From Paenibacillus lycopersici (GTDB taxonomy: Bacteria > Bacillota > Bacilli > Paenibacillales > Paenibacillaceae): 64,000 bases of DNA. The notes under the pieces were generated by a model. The model was not told where the DNA came from. It did no database searches and saw only the letters and a program-made list of their open reading frames with translations. Location: NCBI RefSeq assembly GCF_010119935.1, contig NZ_CP048209.1, forward strand, positions 1,793,501-1,857,500, written 5' to 3'. How positions within the stretch are numbered: position 1 is the first letter of the stretch; each line of letters begins with the position of its first letter. Of the stretch, positions 27,048 through 36,572 are shown piece after piece. The position numbers and the translations under genes were made by a program.

Positions 27048-29252
27048 ATGAAATCGTTGAAATGGTTGTTGGTCTTATCATTCTTATTACTGCCCTTCAC
27101 GAACGCCGTAACGAGAGCCGATGCAGCGGGTATCGGGCAGGAACCATCTACGTCCGCAGCGGATACGGGGGCAGCATCCGGCGCAGACGCAGCGTCCGAT
27201 ACGGGCACAAGCACGGCGCCAGGCACAGACGCAACGCCAAGCACGGGTACATCGCCGGGCATTAGCGTCCCGGATACGACGCCGGGCAGCACTCCCGGCA
27301 CTGACGTACCGGGAACCGGCACGCCAGTCACGGGAACGCCAGGTACGGGCACGGAAGCGTCTCCGGCGACGGACCGGCTGGATTTGACGATCGGCAGCAC
27401 GACTATGCTGCACAACGGAACGACCTATCAATCCGCGCAGCCGGTAACGAGCATCAACGGCAGAACGTTCCTTCCGTTCAGCTCGATTGCCGCGCGCTAC
27501 GGCTACAAAACGTCCTATAACGCCCTGACGAAGGAATCGTCCGCGACAAGCGACAAGCATACGCTGGTGTTCAAGATCGGCAGCGACGTCGCGACGCGGG
27601 ACGGCGTGCAGACGAAGCTCGCCGGCGCAACGTTCATCCAACAGGGCTACCTGATGGTTCCGCTGCGTTCCTGGGGTGAAATGGCGGACAGCACGATCGC
27701 GGTCGTCGGCAAGCAAATTACGCTGAAATGGTCGACCGTCGTGCTGCCTCCGAAGCCGACGGCGGAATTCGAGGTTCAGCCTGGCGAAATCTACGCGATG
27801 CAAACGCCGGTCGTGTATATCGACCATTCGACGAATGCGACGGGCATGCCGTTCGTGGACGAACAGTGGACCGGGCGCATGGACTTCTTCCCGGAGGCAG
27901 GCACCTACGTCATTACGCGGGAAGTGGAAGACAGCAACGGCGTATGGAGCGATCCGTTCAGCGTGACCGTAACGGTCAAGGCGCCGAACCTGCCGCCGGT
28001 CGCGGATTTTACGACGAATAAGACGGTCTACCGGATCGGCGAGAACGTTACGTATACGGATCTGAGCACCGACGACGAGAATTCCATCGTCCGCAGCACG
28101 TTTACAGGCAACGATATCGTGTTCTTCGAGCCCGGCGACAAGCTCGTCACGCTGGAAGTCGAGGATCGGCACGGCTTGACATCCACGGTATCGAAGATGA
28201 TTACGGTATCGAACGAAGTGCTTTACACGAAGGACGAATATGCCAAGCTGTTTACGCCGCTAGGCGAAATTTTCGCGATTGACGGCGCGAGCGTGCTGCA
28301 GATCCCGGCTTATAAATACACGATCGCCTCGGAACCGTCGCAGATGGTGCGCAGCAACAGTCCGGAGACGCTTATCCAGGAAGGGATCGCGTATCGCGCT
28401 CAACTGTCGGGCCAAGTCCGGTTCATGTTCCATAACGTCAACAAGATCGGCTATCCGGTCTCGATTCATCTGTTCGCGACGAACATGGGCTATTCCGCCG
28501 CCCAAGTGACCAAGACCGCGATCGGCATGGGCGGACCGACGGCTTCGCCGGAGCTGGCCGGCAAGCTGGCTACGTCCCGCTATCTGTCGTCGTTCGCGAG
28601 CAAGCCGACGCCTGTCTTGACATCGATCGCTCCCGGGGAGACGAAGGAGATTCTGCCCGATATCGCCAAGGTGCCGCTGAAAGCGAACGAATCGTTCAGC
28701 TCATACGCGGACATTCTATCCAATAAAGAGCTGCTGTACACGGTCGTCGTCGTCGCCTCGAACAAAGACGCGCTTGCGGAGCTGCCGAACCTGCCGGTCA
28801 TGGCCCGCGACGGGGTTCACGTCAGAGGCACGTTCTACAACGCCGACCGCTCCATCGACATTGAAGAGCGGCTGGGCGCTACTCCGCAGCGGATTCAGAT
28901 CGGCGACCCGTCGATCGACAAAATCCTGGACGGCATCGACGAGATGACCGGAAACCTGGAGTACAACCGCGGCAATTTCGGCGTCTTGTACCGCATGCAT
29001 CTGTCGCATGTCGCGCCGCATACGCTCATCTCGCTGAACGGGCGGGGCGGTCTGTATACGGGCGCGTTCCTCGTCAACGGGCAGCTCGTGACGGTCGCGA
29101 AGAATCAGGTGCTGCAGAACAATAACCAGGCCGGCGTGCTGTACCGCACCGGGGACAGCGAGGAAACGGTCGACATCGTGTTCACCGTCGCTTCGGGCAG
29201 CAACCTGCCGGTCGCGATGCTGTTCACGCCGCTGCCGGAGCTCCGCCAGTAG
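27048..29252 (+). CDS. Secreted stalk-domain/PKD-like cell-surface protein
   Basis: 734 residues. Signal peptide 1-27. A Thr/Gly/Pro/Asp-rich unstructured linker follows (about 28-105, repeats of TGTP-like units). A copper amine oxidase N-terminal-like stalk domain lies at about 108-230 (NGRTFLPFSSIAARYGY, then YLMVPLRSWGEM), PKD-like beta domains at about 235-390 (PPVADFTTNKTVYRIGENVTYTD), and an uncharacterised C-terminal part rich in beta strands. Stalk domains project enzymatic or adhesive domains from the cell wall in Paenibacilli. No sortase motif or SLH domain is seen, so it is likely secreted or loosely wall-bound. Function unknown. Confidence 0.82.
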   Translation: MKSLKWLLVLSFLLLPFTNAVTRADAAGIGQEPSTSAADTGAASGADAASDTGTSTAPGTDATPSTGTSPGISVPDTTPGSTPGTDVPGTGTPVTGTPGTGTEASPATDRLDLTIGSTTMLHNGTTYQSAQPVTSINGRTFLPFSSIAARYGYKTSYNALTKESSATSDKHTLVFKIGSDVATRDGVQTKLAGATFIQQGYLMVPLRSWGEMADSTIAVVGKQITLKWSTVVLPPKPTAEFEVQPGEIYAMQTPVVYIDHSTNATGMPFVDEQWTGRMDFFPEAGTYVITREVEDSNGVWSDPFSVTVTVKAPNLPPVADFTTNKTVYRIGENVTYTDLSTDDENSIVRSTFTGNDIVFFEPGDKLVTLEVEDRHGLTSTVSKMITVSNEVLYTKDEYAKLFTPLGEIFAIDGASVLQIPAYKYTIASEPSQMVRSNSPETLIQEGIAYRAQLSGQVRFMFHNVNKIGYPVSIHLFATNMGYSAAQVTKTAIGMGGPTASPELAGKLATSRYLSSFASKPTPVLTSIAPGETKEILPDIAKVPLKANESFSSYADILSNKELLYTVVVVASNKDALAELPNLPVMARDGVHVRGTFYNADRSIDIEERLGATPQRIQIGDPSIDKILDGIDEMTGNLEYNRGNFGVLYRMHLSHVAPHTLISLNGRGGLYTGAFLVNGQLVTVAKNQVLQNNNQAGVLYRTGDSEETVDIVFTVASGSNLPVAMLFTPLPELRQ

Positions 29253-29287
29253 CATTGGCCATTTGCACGCCCTATACGAGCACGTCC

Positions 29288-29316
29288 GCAGCCGATCGAT
29301 ACGATCGGCTGCTTTT
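29288..29316 (+). terminator. Terminator after the stalk-domain gene
   Basis: GCAGCCGATCG, loop ATA, CGATCGGCTGC then TTTT. Confidence 0.85.
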
Positions 29317-29495
29317 GCTTTGTTCACGCAATGATTTCGGGGGCTGTCGTCGATTGGCGGGGAACGCTGCTGATTTCGTGGATTGGTGAGAATCGCGATA
29401 GAGGATATCGGTGCGCCGCGAAGAACTCCTTACATGTACATCCGCGTACAAGGAGGCTCGAAGCGTCCGCGCGAACAAGGGAGGCGGGAATTCGA

Positions 29496-30446
29496 ATGCG
29501 CGACGAACCATTGAAGACCGATATCGTTCGTCTTGCCGAACGGATCGCGGCCGACTATCTGGGCGAGCCGGCGATGTCCGCTTACCAGATCCTCGGCAAA
29601 GGCTTCGTCAATCAGGTGTGCGTCGTCGAGACGGCGCGCCGCAAAGTCGTCGTCCGCATGAACGGGAGCGGCGCCTATGCATGCTACAAGAAAGAACGAT
29701 GGTGCATCGAACAGGCGGCCGCGGCCGGCATTCCAGGCCCCGAAGTGCTGTCCATCGGCATAGCGGCCGATACGGCGTACATGCTGCTGACGTTCGTGGA
29801 AGGCTGCAACGGGACTGACAGCCTGCATCCGCGGACAGAGATATGGCGGCAGCTCGGCGAATATGCCGGACGGATGCAGGCGATTCCGACGCAAGGCTAT
29901 GGCGAAGAACTGGCTGATCCCGCGCTGGGCTTGTTCAGGTCGCCGCCGCATGCAGGGTCCGACGGCAGCTGGCTCGGGTACGTGCAGTACAACATCCGCA
30001 GTTTGACGGACGATGACCGGCTGCTCGCGCTCGGGGTCGTAACGCGCGCGGAATCGCAGCGTGCACGGCGCCTGTTCGAGCAAGTAAGCCGAACGGTGTT
30101 CGGCTTCGGGTTGAATCACGGCGATCTGTCGCTGAAGAATACGATCGTCGATCACGCGGGGCAAGTGATTTTGCTGGATTGGGGCAGCGCGGAGGCAGCC
30201 GTATCGCCGCATGGACAGCTCGTTCAAGTGATGCAGAGCCGGCTGCAGGGCGAGGGCCCGAATGCGGAAGAGTTCTCGGCGTTTCTGGATGGGTATGGCA
30301 TACGTGAAGGAATCGCGGCGGAAGCGAAGCCGTTGCTGCTCCTGCGCGCATTCGACAAACTGCGCTGGGCGCTGGACCGAAGCCCGGATCTCGCCGATTC
30401 CTACGCGGCGTATGCCAGACAGGTCGTCGCCGAGGTGCTCGGCTAG
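29496..30446 (+). CDS. Aminoglycoside phosphotransferase (APH)-fold kinase
   Basis: 316 residues from ATG 29496 (GGGAGGCGGG upstream); the frame continues upstream without similarity. Kinase-like motifs: HGDLSLKNT as the Brenner/catalytic loop (HGDxxxxN) and ILLDWGSAE as the metal-binding D-x-G-like motif. The N-lobe carries KVVVRMNGSG with the ATP-binding strand. Such proteins phosphorylate small molecules (aminoglycosides, choline, sugars, fructosamine); the substrate here is unknown and resistance should not be assumed. Confidence 0.82.
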   Translation: MRDEPLKTDIVRLAERIAADYLGEPAMSAYQILGKGFVNQVCVVETARRKVVVRMNGSGAYACYKKERWCIEQAAAAGIPGPEVLSIGIAADTAYMLLTFVEGCNGTDSLHPRTEIWRQLGEYAGRMQAIPTQGYGEELADPALGLFRSPPHAGSDGSWLGYVQYNIRSLTDDDRLLALGVVTRAESQRARRLFEQVSRTVFGFGLNHGDLSLKNTIVDHAGQVILLDWGSAEAAVSPHGQLVQVMQSRLQGEGPNAEEFSAFLDGYGIREGIAAEAKPLLLLRAFDKLRWALDRSPDLADSYAAYARQVVAEVLG

Positions 30447-30537
30447 CGGGAGGACCATTTGGCGAGGGCAAGCACGACAACGTCGCTTCCGGGCATGCTG
30501 TCTATGACGGAGCGACGATCTTAATCGTAAAGGACGG

Positions 30538-31389
30538 ATGAAGATGAACGTGATCAGTTTCTTGGAAACGGTCGATGTCGATACCGGCGAACGGCAGACG
30601 CTGGCCGAGTTCGATTATTTGATCGAGGCGCCGAACTGGACGCGCGACGGGAAGCGGCTTATCTATAACAGCGGCGGCTTGCTGTACGCCTTCGATATCG
30701 CTTCCTGCGAATCGGCAGCGATCGATACCGGCAAAGCGAACCGGTGCAACAACGACCATGTGCTGTCGCCGGACAATGCGCGGATCGCGATCAGCGATCA
30801 TTCCTGGCCGGACGGCGGCTCGCGCATATCCATCGTGCCGCTTGCCGGCGGGGAGCCGACGCTCGTAACGCAGCTGGCGCCGAGCTATCTGCACGGCTGG
30901 TCGCCGGACGGTTCGACGCTGGCGTACTGCGCGGAACGGAACGGCCAGTACGATATTTACGCCATTCCGGTCGAGGGCGGCGGCGAAACGCGGCTGACCG
31001 ACACGCCGGGACTGGACGACGGACCCGAGTATTCGCCCGACGGCCGTCACATCTGGTTCAATTCGACCCGAAGCGGGCTCATGCAGGTATGGCGCATGAA
31101 TGCGGACGGCAGCGAGCAGACGCAGATGACGTTCGGCGAGAGCAACAGCTGGTTCCCGCATGTATCGCCCGACGGCCGCACGGTTGCGCATATCGTCTAT
31201 CGCAAGGGCGATGTCGAGCCGGGCGATCATCCGCCGAATAAGCATGTCGAGATCCGCCTGATGCCGAGCGAAGGCGGCGTGCCGCGGACGCTGGTGCAGC
31301 TCTTCGGGGGCCAGGGGACGATCAACGTCAATTCCTGGTCGCCCGACAGCAAGCGGCTTGCTTTCGTCAGCTATCGGTTGAAAGCGTAA
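30538..31389 (+). CDS. TolB-like beta-propeller (WD40-like PD40 repeat) protein
   Basis: 283 residues with repeated PD40 blades: [75 protein letters not shown] and [13 protein letters not shown], giving a six-bladed propeller. There is no signal peptide, so it is a cytoplasmic TolB-family protein, not Tol-Pal. Family members act as scaffolds or in carbohydrate-related pathways; the precise role is unknown. It may be cotranscribed with the epimerase 43 bp downstream. Confidence 0.85.
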   Translation: MKMNVISFLETVDVDTGERQTLAEFDYLIEAPNWTRDGKRLIYNSGGLLYAFDIASCESAAIDTGKANRCNNDHVLSPDNARIAISDHSWPDGGSRISIVPLAGGEPTLVTQLAPSYLHGWSPDGSTLAYCAERNGQYDIYAIPVEGGGETRLTDTPGLDDGPEYSPDGRHIWFNSTRSGLMQVWRMNADGSEQTQMTFGESNSWFPHVSPDGRTVAHIVYRKGDVEPGDHPPNKHVEIRLMPSEGGVPRTLVQLFGGQGTINVNSWSPDSKRLAFVSYRLKA

Positions 31390-31432
31390 TAGTGATCGAT
31401 ATGCAGCAGAACGGGTAAGGAGGAAACAAGCC

Positions 31433-32284
31433 ATGAAGATCTTAGTCGCGGGCGCAAGCGGGGTCATCGGCAGATCGCTTATCCCGCTGTTGATCGAAGC
31501 CGGCCATGAAGTGACGGGCCTGATCCGTAGCCCGGATCAGGCGGCCGCGCTGGAACGCGCGGGAGCACGCTCCGCGGTTGCGGACGTCTTCGGCCGGGAG
31601 GGCGTATTCGCGGCCGTTTGCGAATCGAAGCCGGATGCGGTCATCCATCAGCTGACCGCGCTCGGCGCGCGGAATTTCGCGGACAATGCGCGCATCCGCA
31701 GGGAAGGCACGCGCAATCTGGTCGACGCCGCGCGCGCGGCGGGCGTTCGGCGCATCATCGTGCAGAGCATCTCTTGGGTGTACGCGCCGGGCGGCGGACC
31801 GGCTGCGGAAGCGGAGCCGCTCGATCTCGAAGCGCCGGAGCCGCGCCGCTCTACGGTTGAAGCCGTCGCCGTGATGGAAGCGGCGGCGGCCGAATTGCCG
31901 TCGCATGTCATTCTGCGGTACGGCCTGCTCTACGGCGAAGGCACATGGTACGCCGCGGACGGCTGGATGGCCGAACAGGCGAGGGAGCGCCGGCTTCCGG
32001 CCACGGACGGCGTCAGCTCCTTCGTCCACGCCGAAGATGCCGCCCGCGCCGCCTTGCTCGCCCTGGACTGGCCGTCCGGCGTCTACAATATCGTCGACGA
32101 CGAGCCGGCTTCCGGCACGGCATGGCTGCCCGCCTTCGCGGATGCGGTCGGCGCGCCTGCGCCGGAGGTTCAGACCGGCAGCGCCCGGGGCGAGCGGGGC
32201 GCGTTGAACGCCAAGGCCGTAAGGCAAGGCTGGGAGCCGCGGTACAGGTCGTGGCGGGAAGGCTTCCGCGCAGGATTGCAATAA
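31433..32284 (+). CDS. NAD(P)-dependent epimerase/dehydratase (extended SDR)
   Basis: 283 residues. The N-terminal Rossmann motif is GASGVIG (about 7-13). The usual catalytic YxxxK is not clear: VQSISWVYAP occupies the Ser region and RRSTVEAVAVME the Tyr/Lys region, where the Tyr appears to be replaced. It may therefore be an atypical SDR (a4/a5-like NAD(P)-binding protein) rather than an active sugar epimerase. AAGGAGG lies 10 nt upstream of ATG. The downstream APH-like gene is 91 bp away. Confidence 0.75.
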   Translation: MKILVAGASGVIGRSLIPLLIEAGHEVTGLIRSPDQAAALERAGARSAVADVFGREGVFAAVCESKPDAVIHQLTALGARNFADNARIRREGTRNLVDAARAAGVRRIIVQSISWVYAPGGGPAAEAEPLDLEAPEPRRSTVEAVAVMEAAAAELPSHVILRYGLLYGEGTWYAADGWMAEQARERRLPATDGVSSFVHAEDAARAALLALDWPSGVYNIVDDEPASGTAWLPAFADAVGAPAPEVQTGSARGERGALNAKAVRQGWEPRYRSWREGFRAGLQ

Positions 32285-32375
32285 TGGGCAAGGCAAAGCA
32301 AGCCTCTCGGGCACGCGGCCATGGTGCCATGTTGGGGCTAGGATAAGGGCATCCTCGTTAAGGAGCTGATAGCAG

Positions 32376-33281
32376 TTGAACGTGCCGGATACTAGGAAGA
32401 TGATTTCAGAAGCAATCGCGGTTGCCAAGCTTGCGGGATTGGACGGGATTGCGCCTGTCGAGCTGAGCCTTGGCGGCAACCTGATCGTTCATTTGGCCCC
32501 GCATCCCATCGTGGCGAGAATTGCCGTCGTCCGTTCCCGGGACGAGGCGGAAGACGCGCTCGCAAGCCTTGCGCAGGAACTGCGCATCGCAAGGCATCTC
32601 CACGACCGGAACGTCCCGGTATTATTGCCGTCCGACCGGATGGAAGCGAGCCTGTATGCGCTCGGCGATACGTGGATGAGCTGCTGGAACTATGTGCCGC
32701 CTACGGCACTGCCGCCGCTCTCGCCGGAGGACGCCGCTGCCCGCATCGATCAGCTGTCGCACGCCATGCGCGGCTATCGGGGAGAGCTTCCGCATCTCGG
32801 CGTCTGGGAGCGGACCGTTCGGTCGGCCGAGCGTTTGACGGGCAGCGCCGACCCGCGCGTGCAGGCGCTCCTGACGCGATTCGCGGATGTTGATCGGCAG
32901 ATGCGCCGCGAGACCGAGCTGTTCCCATGCCATGGCGATGCGCATGCGGGCAACCTGCTTCCAAGTCCCGAAGGATGGATCTGGGCGGACTTCGAAGATG
33001 CCTCGCTGATGCCCGCATTCTGGGACAAGGCTTCGTTCGTCTGCAATCGGGCATTGTTCGGCGGCATGCAAGAGCCGGTTTTCAGCTATATCGTCAGCCG
33101 GCTGAACGACAGCGGCGAACGGGAAGCGTTCGCATTCGCGCTTACGGCCAGGGTGCTCATGTCCGTGCTCGGCAATCTCGATTTCGCCCTTGCGGGCAGC
33201 GGGGATTTGCCTTTTGCGATGAGCCAGCTGGAGCGGGCGGAAGCTTGTCTTGCGCAAGTGTCTCGTATGAATGAGGGGTAA
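32376..33281 (+). CDS. Second APH-fold phosphotransferase
   Basis: 301 residues from TTG 32376 with AAGGAG upstream. Catalytic-loop motif CHGDAHAGNLL (HGDxxxxN) and metal motif IWADFEDASL (DFxD) are visible in the C-lobe at about 186-210. It is divergent from the APH-like protein at 29496, so not a recent duplicate. Substrate unknown. The codon start is inferred from spacing. Confidence 0.8.
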   Translation: MNVPDTRKMISEAIAVAKLAGLDGIAPVELSLGGNLIVHLAPHPIVARIAVVRSRDEAEDALASLAQELRIARHLHDRNVPVLLPSDRMEASLYALGDTWMSCWNYVPPTALPPLSPEDAAARIDQLSHAMRGYRGELPHLGVWERTVRSAERLTGSADPRVQALLTRFADVDRQMRRETELFPCHGDAHAGNLLPSPEGWIWADFEDASLMPAFWDKASFVCNRALFGGMQEPVFSYIVSRLNDSGEREAFAFALTARVLMSVLGNLDFALAGSGDLPFAMSQLERAEACLAQVSRMNEG

Positions 33282-33331
33282 ACGGGTGGATTGTCATAGG
33301 CCGGGCGGCGGTTCGGTCACGACGAAGAAGA

Positions 33332-33370
33332 AAGCCGTACAACGCCAGGATCGTCCGGCTTGTACGGCTT
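33332..33370. repeat. Long palindromic repeat, copy 1
   Basis: AAGCCGTACAA and TTGTACGGCTT flank an inner stem. The same element with two substitutions recurs at 33794, and the flanking TTCTTGATTGT is also shared. It may end the upstream gene's transcript. Confidence 0.75.
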
Positions 33371-33542
33371 CTTGATTGTTGAGATAATACGCTGCTTCGA
33401 GCAGGCTCGTGGCAAACTGCATCCTAGCGCACGAACAGCTCCTGTCGGCGCTTCGCCGGCGTGGCATGGATTGCTGCTGTAACCGTTTCGAACGAGCCGG
33501 CTTCATGACGGCTGGTTGACGGTGCGTTCGTCGATGCAAGGA

Positions 33543-33726
33543 AGCGGACAGGAGATCCGTTATCCGCTTCTATACTACGTATTTCCGCGTGCTCGCGGAC
33601 AGGAGTTCCGCTATATCGGCTGATTTGCCTGTTTTCGATGTCATTCGGGCACATTAACGGATCCTGTGTCCGTGCGCTGTCCCCAAAAGCCCGATTTCGC
33701 CAAAATAACGGACTCTTTGTCCGCGA
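33543..33726. repeat. Cluster of four short hairpin repeats (51-60 bp apart)
   Basis: Variants of GCGGACAGGAGTTCCGCTAT (33543, 33594; opposite strand) and TAACGGATCCTGTGTCCG (33654, 33705). Each forms a small GCGGA/TCCGC hairpin, in two orientations. The 33282-33977 gap contains no gene that I can support. Confidence 0.65.
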
Positions 33727-33793
33727 GTCTTGGAGGAGGGCTTTCTTTTCCATACATGCGACATATGTGGCGTCGAACTTGTCGAACGCCTGA

Positions 33794-33832
33794 AAGCCGT
33801 ACAACGCCGGAATCGTCCGGCTTGTACGGCTT
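33794..33832. repeat. Long palindromic repeat, copy 2
   Basis: Nearly identical to the element at 33332, including the downstream TTCTTGATTGT. Two copies about 460 bp apart in one gap suggest a REP-like or MITE-like element, or duplication. Confidence 0.75.
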
Positions 33833-33977
33833 CTTGATTGTCGTGCGCGCGAAGTGGTCGGCCTGCCCGCGGTCAACTAGCATGCGATCAACTGGTCCGC
33901 GGTCAACAAGCCCGCGGGTGCAGGTGCGGTATCGCAGCCATGGCCCTTGCTTGCACGAATGCACGAATGCGCGAATG

Positions 33978-34844
33978 CTAAGCAAGCGCGGACAGTGCGT
34001 TGAAATCTTCGTCGCTGAGCGTAATGCCGGCTGCGGCGATATTCTCCTCGACGTGGGCGACGCGCGACGTGCCCGGGATCGGCAGCATGACTTTGGAGCG
34101 TTTGAGCAGCCAGGCGAGCGCGATCTGAGAAGGCTTGGCGTCGTATTTGGCGGCGATCGCGTCCAACGGGCCGCCTGCCTGAGCTAGAGCGCCCGTCGCG
34201 AGCGGGAACCATGGAATGAACGCGATATCGTTCGCTTCGCAGTAGTTCAGCACGTCTTCCGAGTCGCGCTTGGACAGGTTGTACAAGTTCTGAACGGACG
34301 CGATCGGCGCGATCTTGGCGGCGGCTTTGATTTCGTCCACGCTGACCTGGCTCAGGCCGATGTGGCGGATGATGCCTTCTTCGCGAAGCTTGGCCAATTC
34401 GCCGATCTGCTCTTCCAACGGCACCTTCGCATCGATGCGGTGGAGCTGAAACAGATCGATGCGCTCCAGGCCGAGATGGCGAAGGCTGAGCAGCGCCTGC
34501 TGGCGCAAATATTCCGGACGGCCGACAGGACGCCAGTCGTTCGGACCGGAGCGGGTCAAGCCTGCTTTTGTCGCGATCACGAGATCGTCCTTGTACGGGT
34601 GAAGCGCCTTGTGCAGCAGCAAATCCGCGGTGAACGGGCCGTACGCGTCGGCCGTATCAATGAAATTGACGCCGAGCTCGGCCGTGCGCCGCAAGACGCG
34701 GACCGCTTCTTCCGGATCCTTCGGATCCCCCCAAACGCCCGGACCTGTCAGCTGCATGGTGCCGTAGCCCAGCCGATTGACGGTCAAATCGCCTCCGATG
34801 GCATATGTACCTGAAGCGGCTGCAGTGTGTTGCTGGATGGTCAT
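33978..34844 (-). CDS. Aldo/keto reductase
   Basis: 288 residues from ATG at 34844 (GGAGGTAATCGTA upstream on the minus strand). The full catalytic tetrad is present: D63 and Y68 (FIDTADAYGP), K93 (IATKAG) and H135 (LFQLHRID). The C-terminal cofactor segment ending IPGTSRVAHVEENIAA is standard for NADPH-binding AKRs. The enzyme reduces carbonyls with NADPH; substrate unknown. It is transcribed opposite to its neighbours and stands alone. Confidence 0.93.
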   Translation of the reverse strand: MTIQQHTAAASGTYAIGGDLTVNRLGYGTMQLTGPGVWGDPKDPEEAVRVLRRTAELGVNFIDTADAYGPFTADLLLHKALHPYKDDLVIATKAGLTRSGPNDWRPVGRPEYLRQQALLSLRHLGLERIDLFQLHRIDAKVPLEEQIGELAKLREEGIIRHIGLSQVSVDEIKAAAKIAPIASVQNLYNLSKRDSEDVLNYCEANDIAFIPWFPLATGALAQAGGPLDAIAAKYDAKPSQIALAWLLKRSKVMLPIPGTSRVAHVEENIAAAGITLSDEDFNALSALA

Positions 34845-35175
34845 TACGATTACCTCCGATTCGCATGAGTGATGAATGCCTGCCAAGCTTCGGAAAGACG
34901 CTTGTCTCCCTGTGCCAAGATTGTAGTGCAGCGGGCCGGCAAAAGCAAATCGGCGGTGTTGCGCATGAGCTGCTGCAGGGGCGGAAAAGAAACCGCCGCT
35001 GTATGCTGTGCGCGACGGATCATCCGTTACCTGCCGCGAGCCTGCCGCGCAACATGCGAACGACGAAAAACCCAGCGCGAACGCCGGGCTTCGTCGTATG
35101 GAGCTGCGGTTAACGCGAATGCTGGTACGAGTTAGCCGTTATCACTGGAACATGAGCGGCATGCAAGGGTGCGAA

Positions 35176-35499
35176 TTAACGTTTATTGCTGCGGGCTTTA
35201 GCGCGGGATTTTGCCTTTTTGGATGCGATCGTTGCCTTTTTGCCGCCGCGAACCATGACATCCTTCTCGCTGTAGACGCACGATTTGTTGTAGACTGGGT
35301 AGCAGTGATGCTGTTTGACGACCTCAATTGGCTGGATGACGTTGACTACTTGCGGATGGTAGTAGTTTTCATATAAAGTGACTGGCGGATCGTATACGGT
35401 TTGCTCGGGGCAATCCGGGCAGAACTGGGAACCCATCTGATTCATCGGATTCATCGCGTTCGCCGGGCTGACTGCGTTCATCGGTTGTTGATAGTACAT
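35176..35499 (-). CDS. CotD-family spore coat protein
   Basis: 107 residues. An N-terminal Met/Asn/Pro-rich segment (QQPMNAVSPANAMNPMNQMG) precedes the CotD-like core (DPPVTLYENYYHPQVVNVIQ and QHHCYPVYNKSCVYSEKDVM) and a very basic Lys/Ala/Arg tail. I choose the start at 35499 because AAAGGAG stands 9 nt upstream; the ATG at 35508 would abut the RBS. It is an inner spore-coat structural component. Cysteine pairs (FCPDC, HHC, SC) may crosslink. Confidence 0.78.
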   Translation of the reverse strand: MYYQQPMNAVSPANAMNPMNQMGSQFCPDCPEQTVYDPPVTLYENYYHPQVVNVIQPIEVVKQHHCYPVYNKSCVYSEKDVMVRGGKKATIASKKAKSRAKARSNKR

Positions 35500-35702
35500 C
35501 TCGTTCATCTCCTTTCTCTCGATCGATTCTGTACAGTGTATGTCGAGAGAAAGGAAGTTGTCTGTATAGATGCCATGGAGGGACATCGGCCCCGCGGGAT
35601 AACTGACAGGCCAGGTAAAATGCCGCTGGAGGCTGGTTGCCCGGCTGGCTTGGGGCTGATGGTGACGTGCCGCTTGAAGCTTGACGGGAAAGAAGCGGCT
35701 TT

Positions 35703-35890
35703 CACATAGCGGATTCCCGCTCATGTAGTGCACCCCGTGCACCTCATTGCTCGAAATCAGCGGATTCCCGCCGATGTAGTGCATCCCGTGCATCACATTG
35801 CTCCAAGCTCAGCGGATCCCCCCCGCCGATGTAGTGCATCCCGTAAACCTCATGGCTCGAAATCAACGGATATCCGCCCATGTAGAGCAC
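35703..35890. repeat. Degenerate direct repeat, about 52-60-bp unit, four copies
   Basis: Units resemble AGCGGATTCCCGCCGATGTA followed by GTGCATCCCGTGCACCTCAT and TGCTCGAAATC. A further copy sits at 36356-36400, on the other side of the 52-bp array. Confidence 0.7.
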
Positions 35891-35949
35891 CTCTGCAACT
35901 AGCCTCGCCAACGCCGAAAGCAAACTTGCCGCTGAATGGAGAAGAGTCC

Positions 35950-36353
35950 AAAGTTGCTATTCAGGCAACTTTCCCCGCTGCAGACCGGCAAAAATGCAGA
36001 TAAAGTTGCTATTCGGACAACTTTCCCCGCTGCAGACCGGCAAAAATGCAGATAAAGTTGCTATTCGGACAACTTTATCCGCTGCAGACTGGCAAAAACG
36101 CCGGTAAAGTTGCTATTCGGACAACTTTATCCGCTGCAGACTGGCAAAAACGCCAGTAAAGTTGCTATTCGGGCAACTTTACTCGCTGCAGACCGGCAAA
36201 AATGCCAGTAAAGTTGCTATTCGGGCAACTTTCCTCACCGCAGACTGGCAAAAACGCCGGTAAAGTTGCTATTCGGGCAACTTTCCTCGCCGCAGACCGG
36301 CAAAAATGCGGATAAAGTTGCTATTCGGACAACTTTATCCGCCGCAGAAAGCA
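35950..36353. repeat. 52-bp tandem repeat, eight copies, each with a hairpin
   Basis: AAAGTTGCTATTC starts at 35950, 36002, 36054, 36106, 36158, 36210, 36262 and 36314, an exact 52-bp period. Each unit holds the stem AAAGTTG / CAACTTT and a linker CCGCTGCAGACTGGCAAAAA-like stretch. Linkers are conserved too, so it is not CRISPR. Confidence 0.92.
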
Positions 36354-36399
36354 CCCATGCACCTCATTGCTCGAAATCAGCGGATTCCCGCCTATGTGG

Positions 36400-36515
36400 T
36401 GCCCCCGTGCTCCTCGTGCTCCCGTGCCCCCGTGCCCCTCGTACCCCCGTGCCCATCGTACCCCTCGTGCTCCCGTGCCCCTCCGTGCCTCCCGTGCCCC
36501 TCGTGCCCCCGTGCC
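36400..36515. repeat. Low-complexity CCCGTGCCCCT-type repeat
   Basis: Many imperfect 8-13-bp units of CGTGCCCC/CGTACCCC/CGTGCTCC run from about 36403 to 36515. Probable slippage product. Confidence 0.75.
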
Positions 36516-36572
36516 CCTCTGCAACTAGCCTCACCAACCATAACGCCCGCACCGGAAGGCGGGCGCAGCGCG

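Larger units (their letters stand above)
35500..36572. other. 1.07-kb repeat-rich spacer without genes
   Basis: Contains three different repeat families (35703-35890, 35950-36353, 36400-36515). Open frames here are translations of repeats and I call none of them. Confidence 0.75.

Noticed and set aside
29496..33281. Aminoglycoside resistance genes
   Set aside because: The two APH-fold proteins show only general kinase motifs and lie among housekeeping-like genes; resistance cannot be claimed.
35950..36353. CRISPR array
   Set aside because: The whole 52-bp unit is conserved, including what would be spacers, and no cas genes are near.
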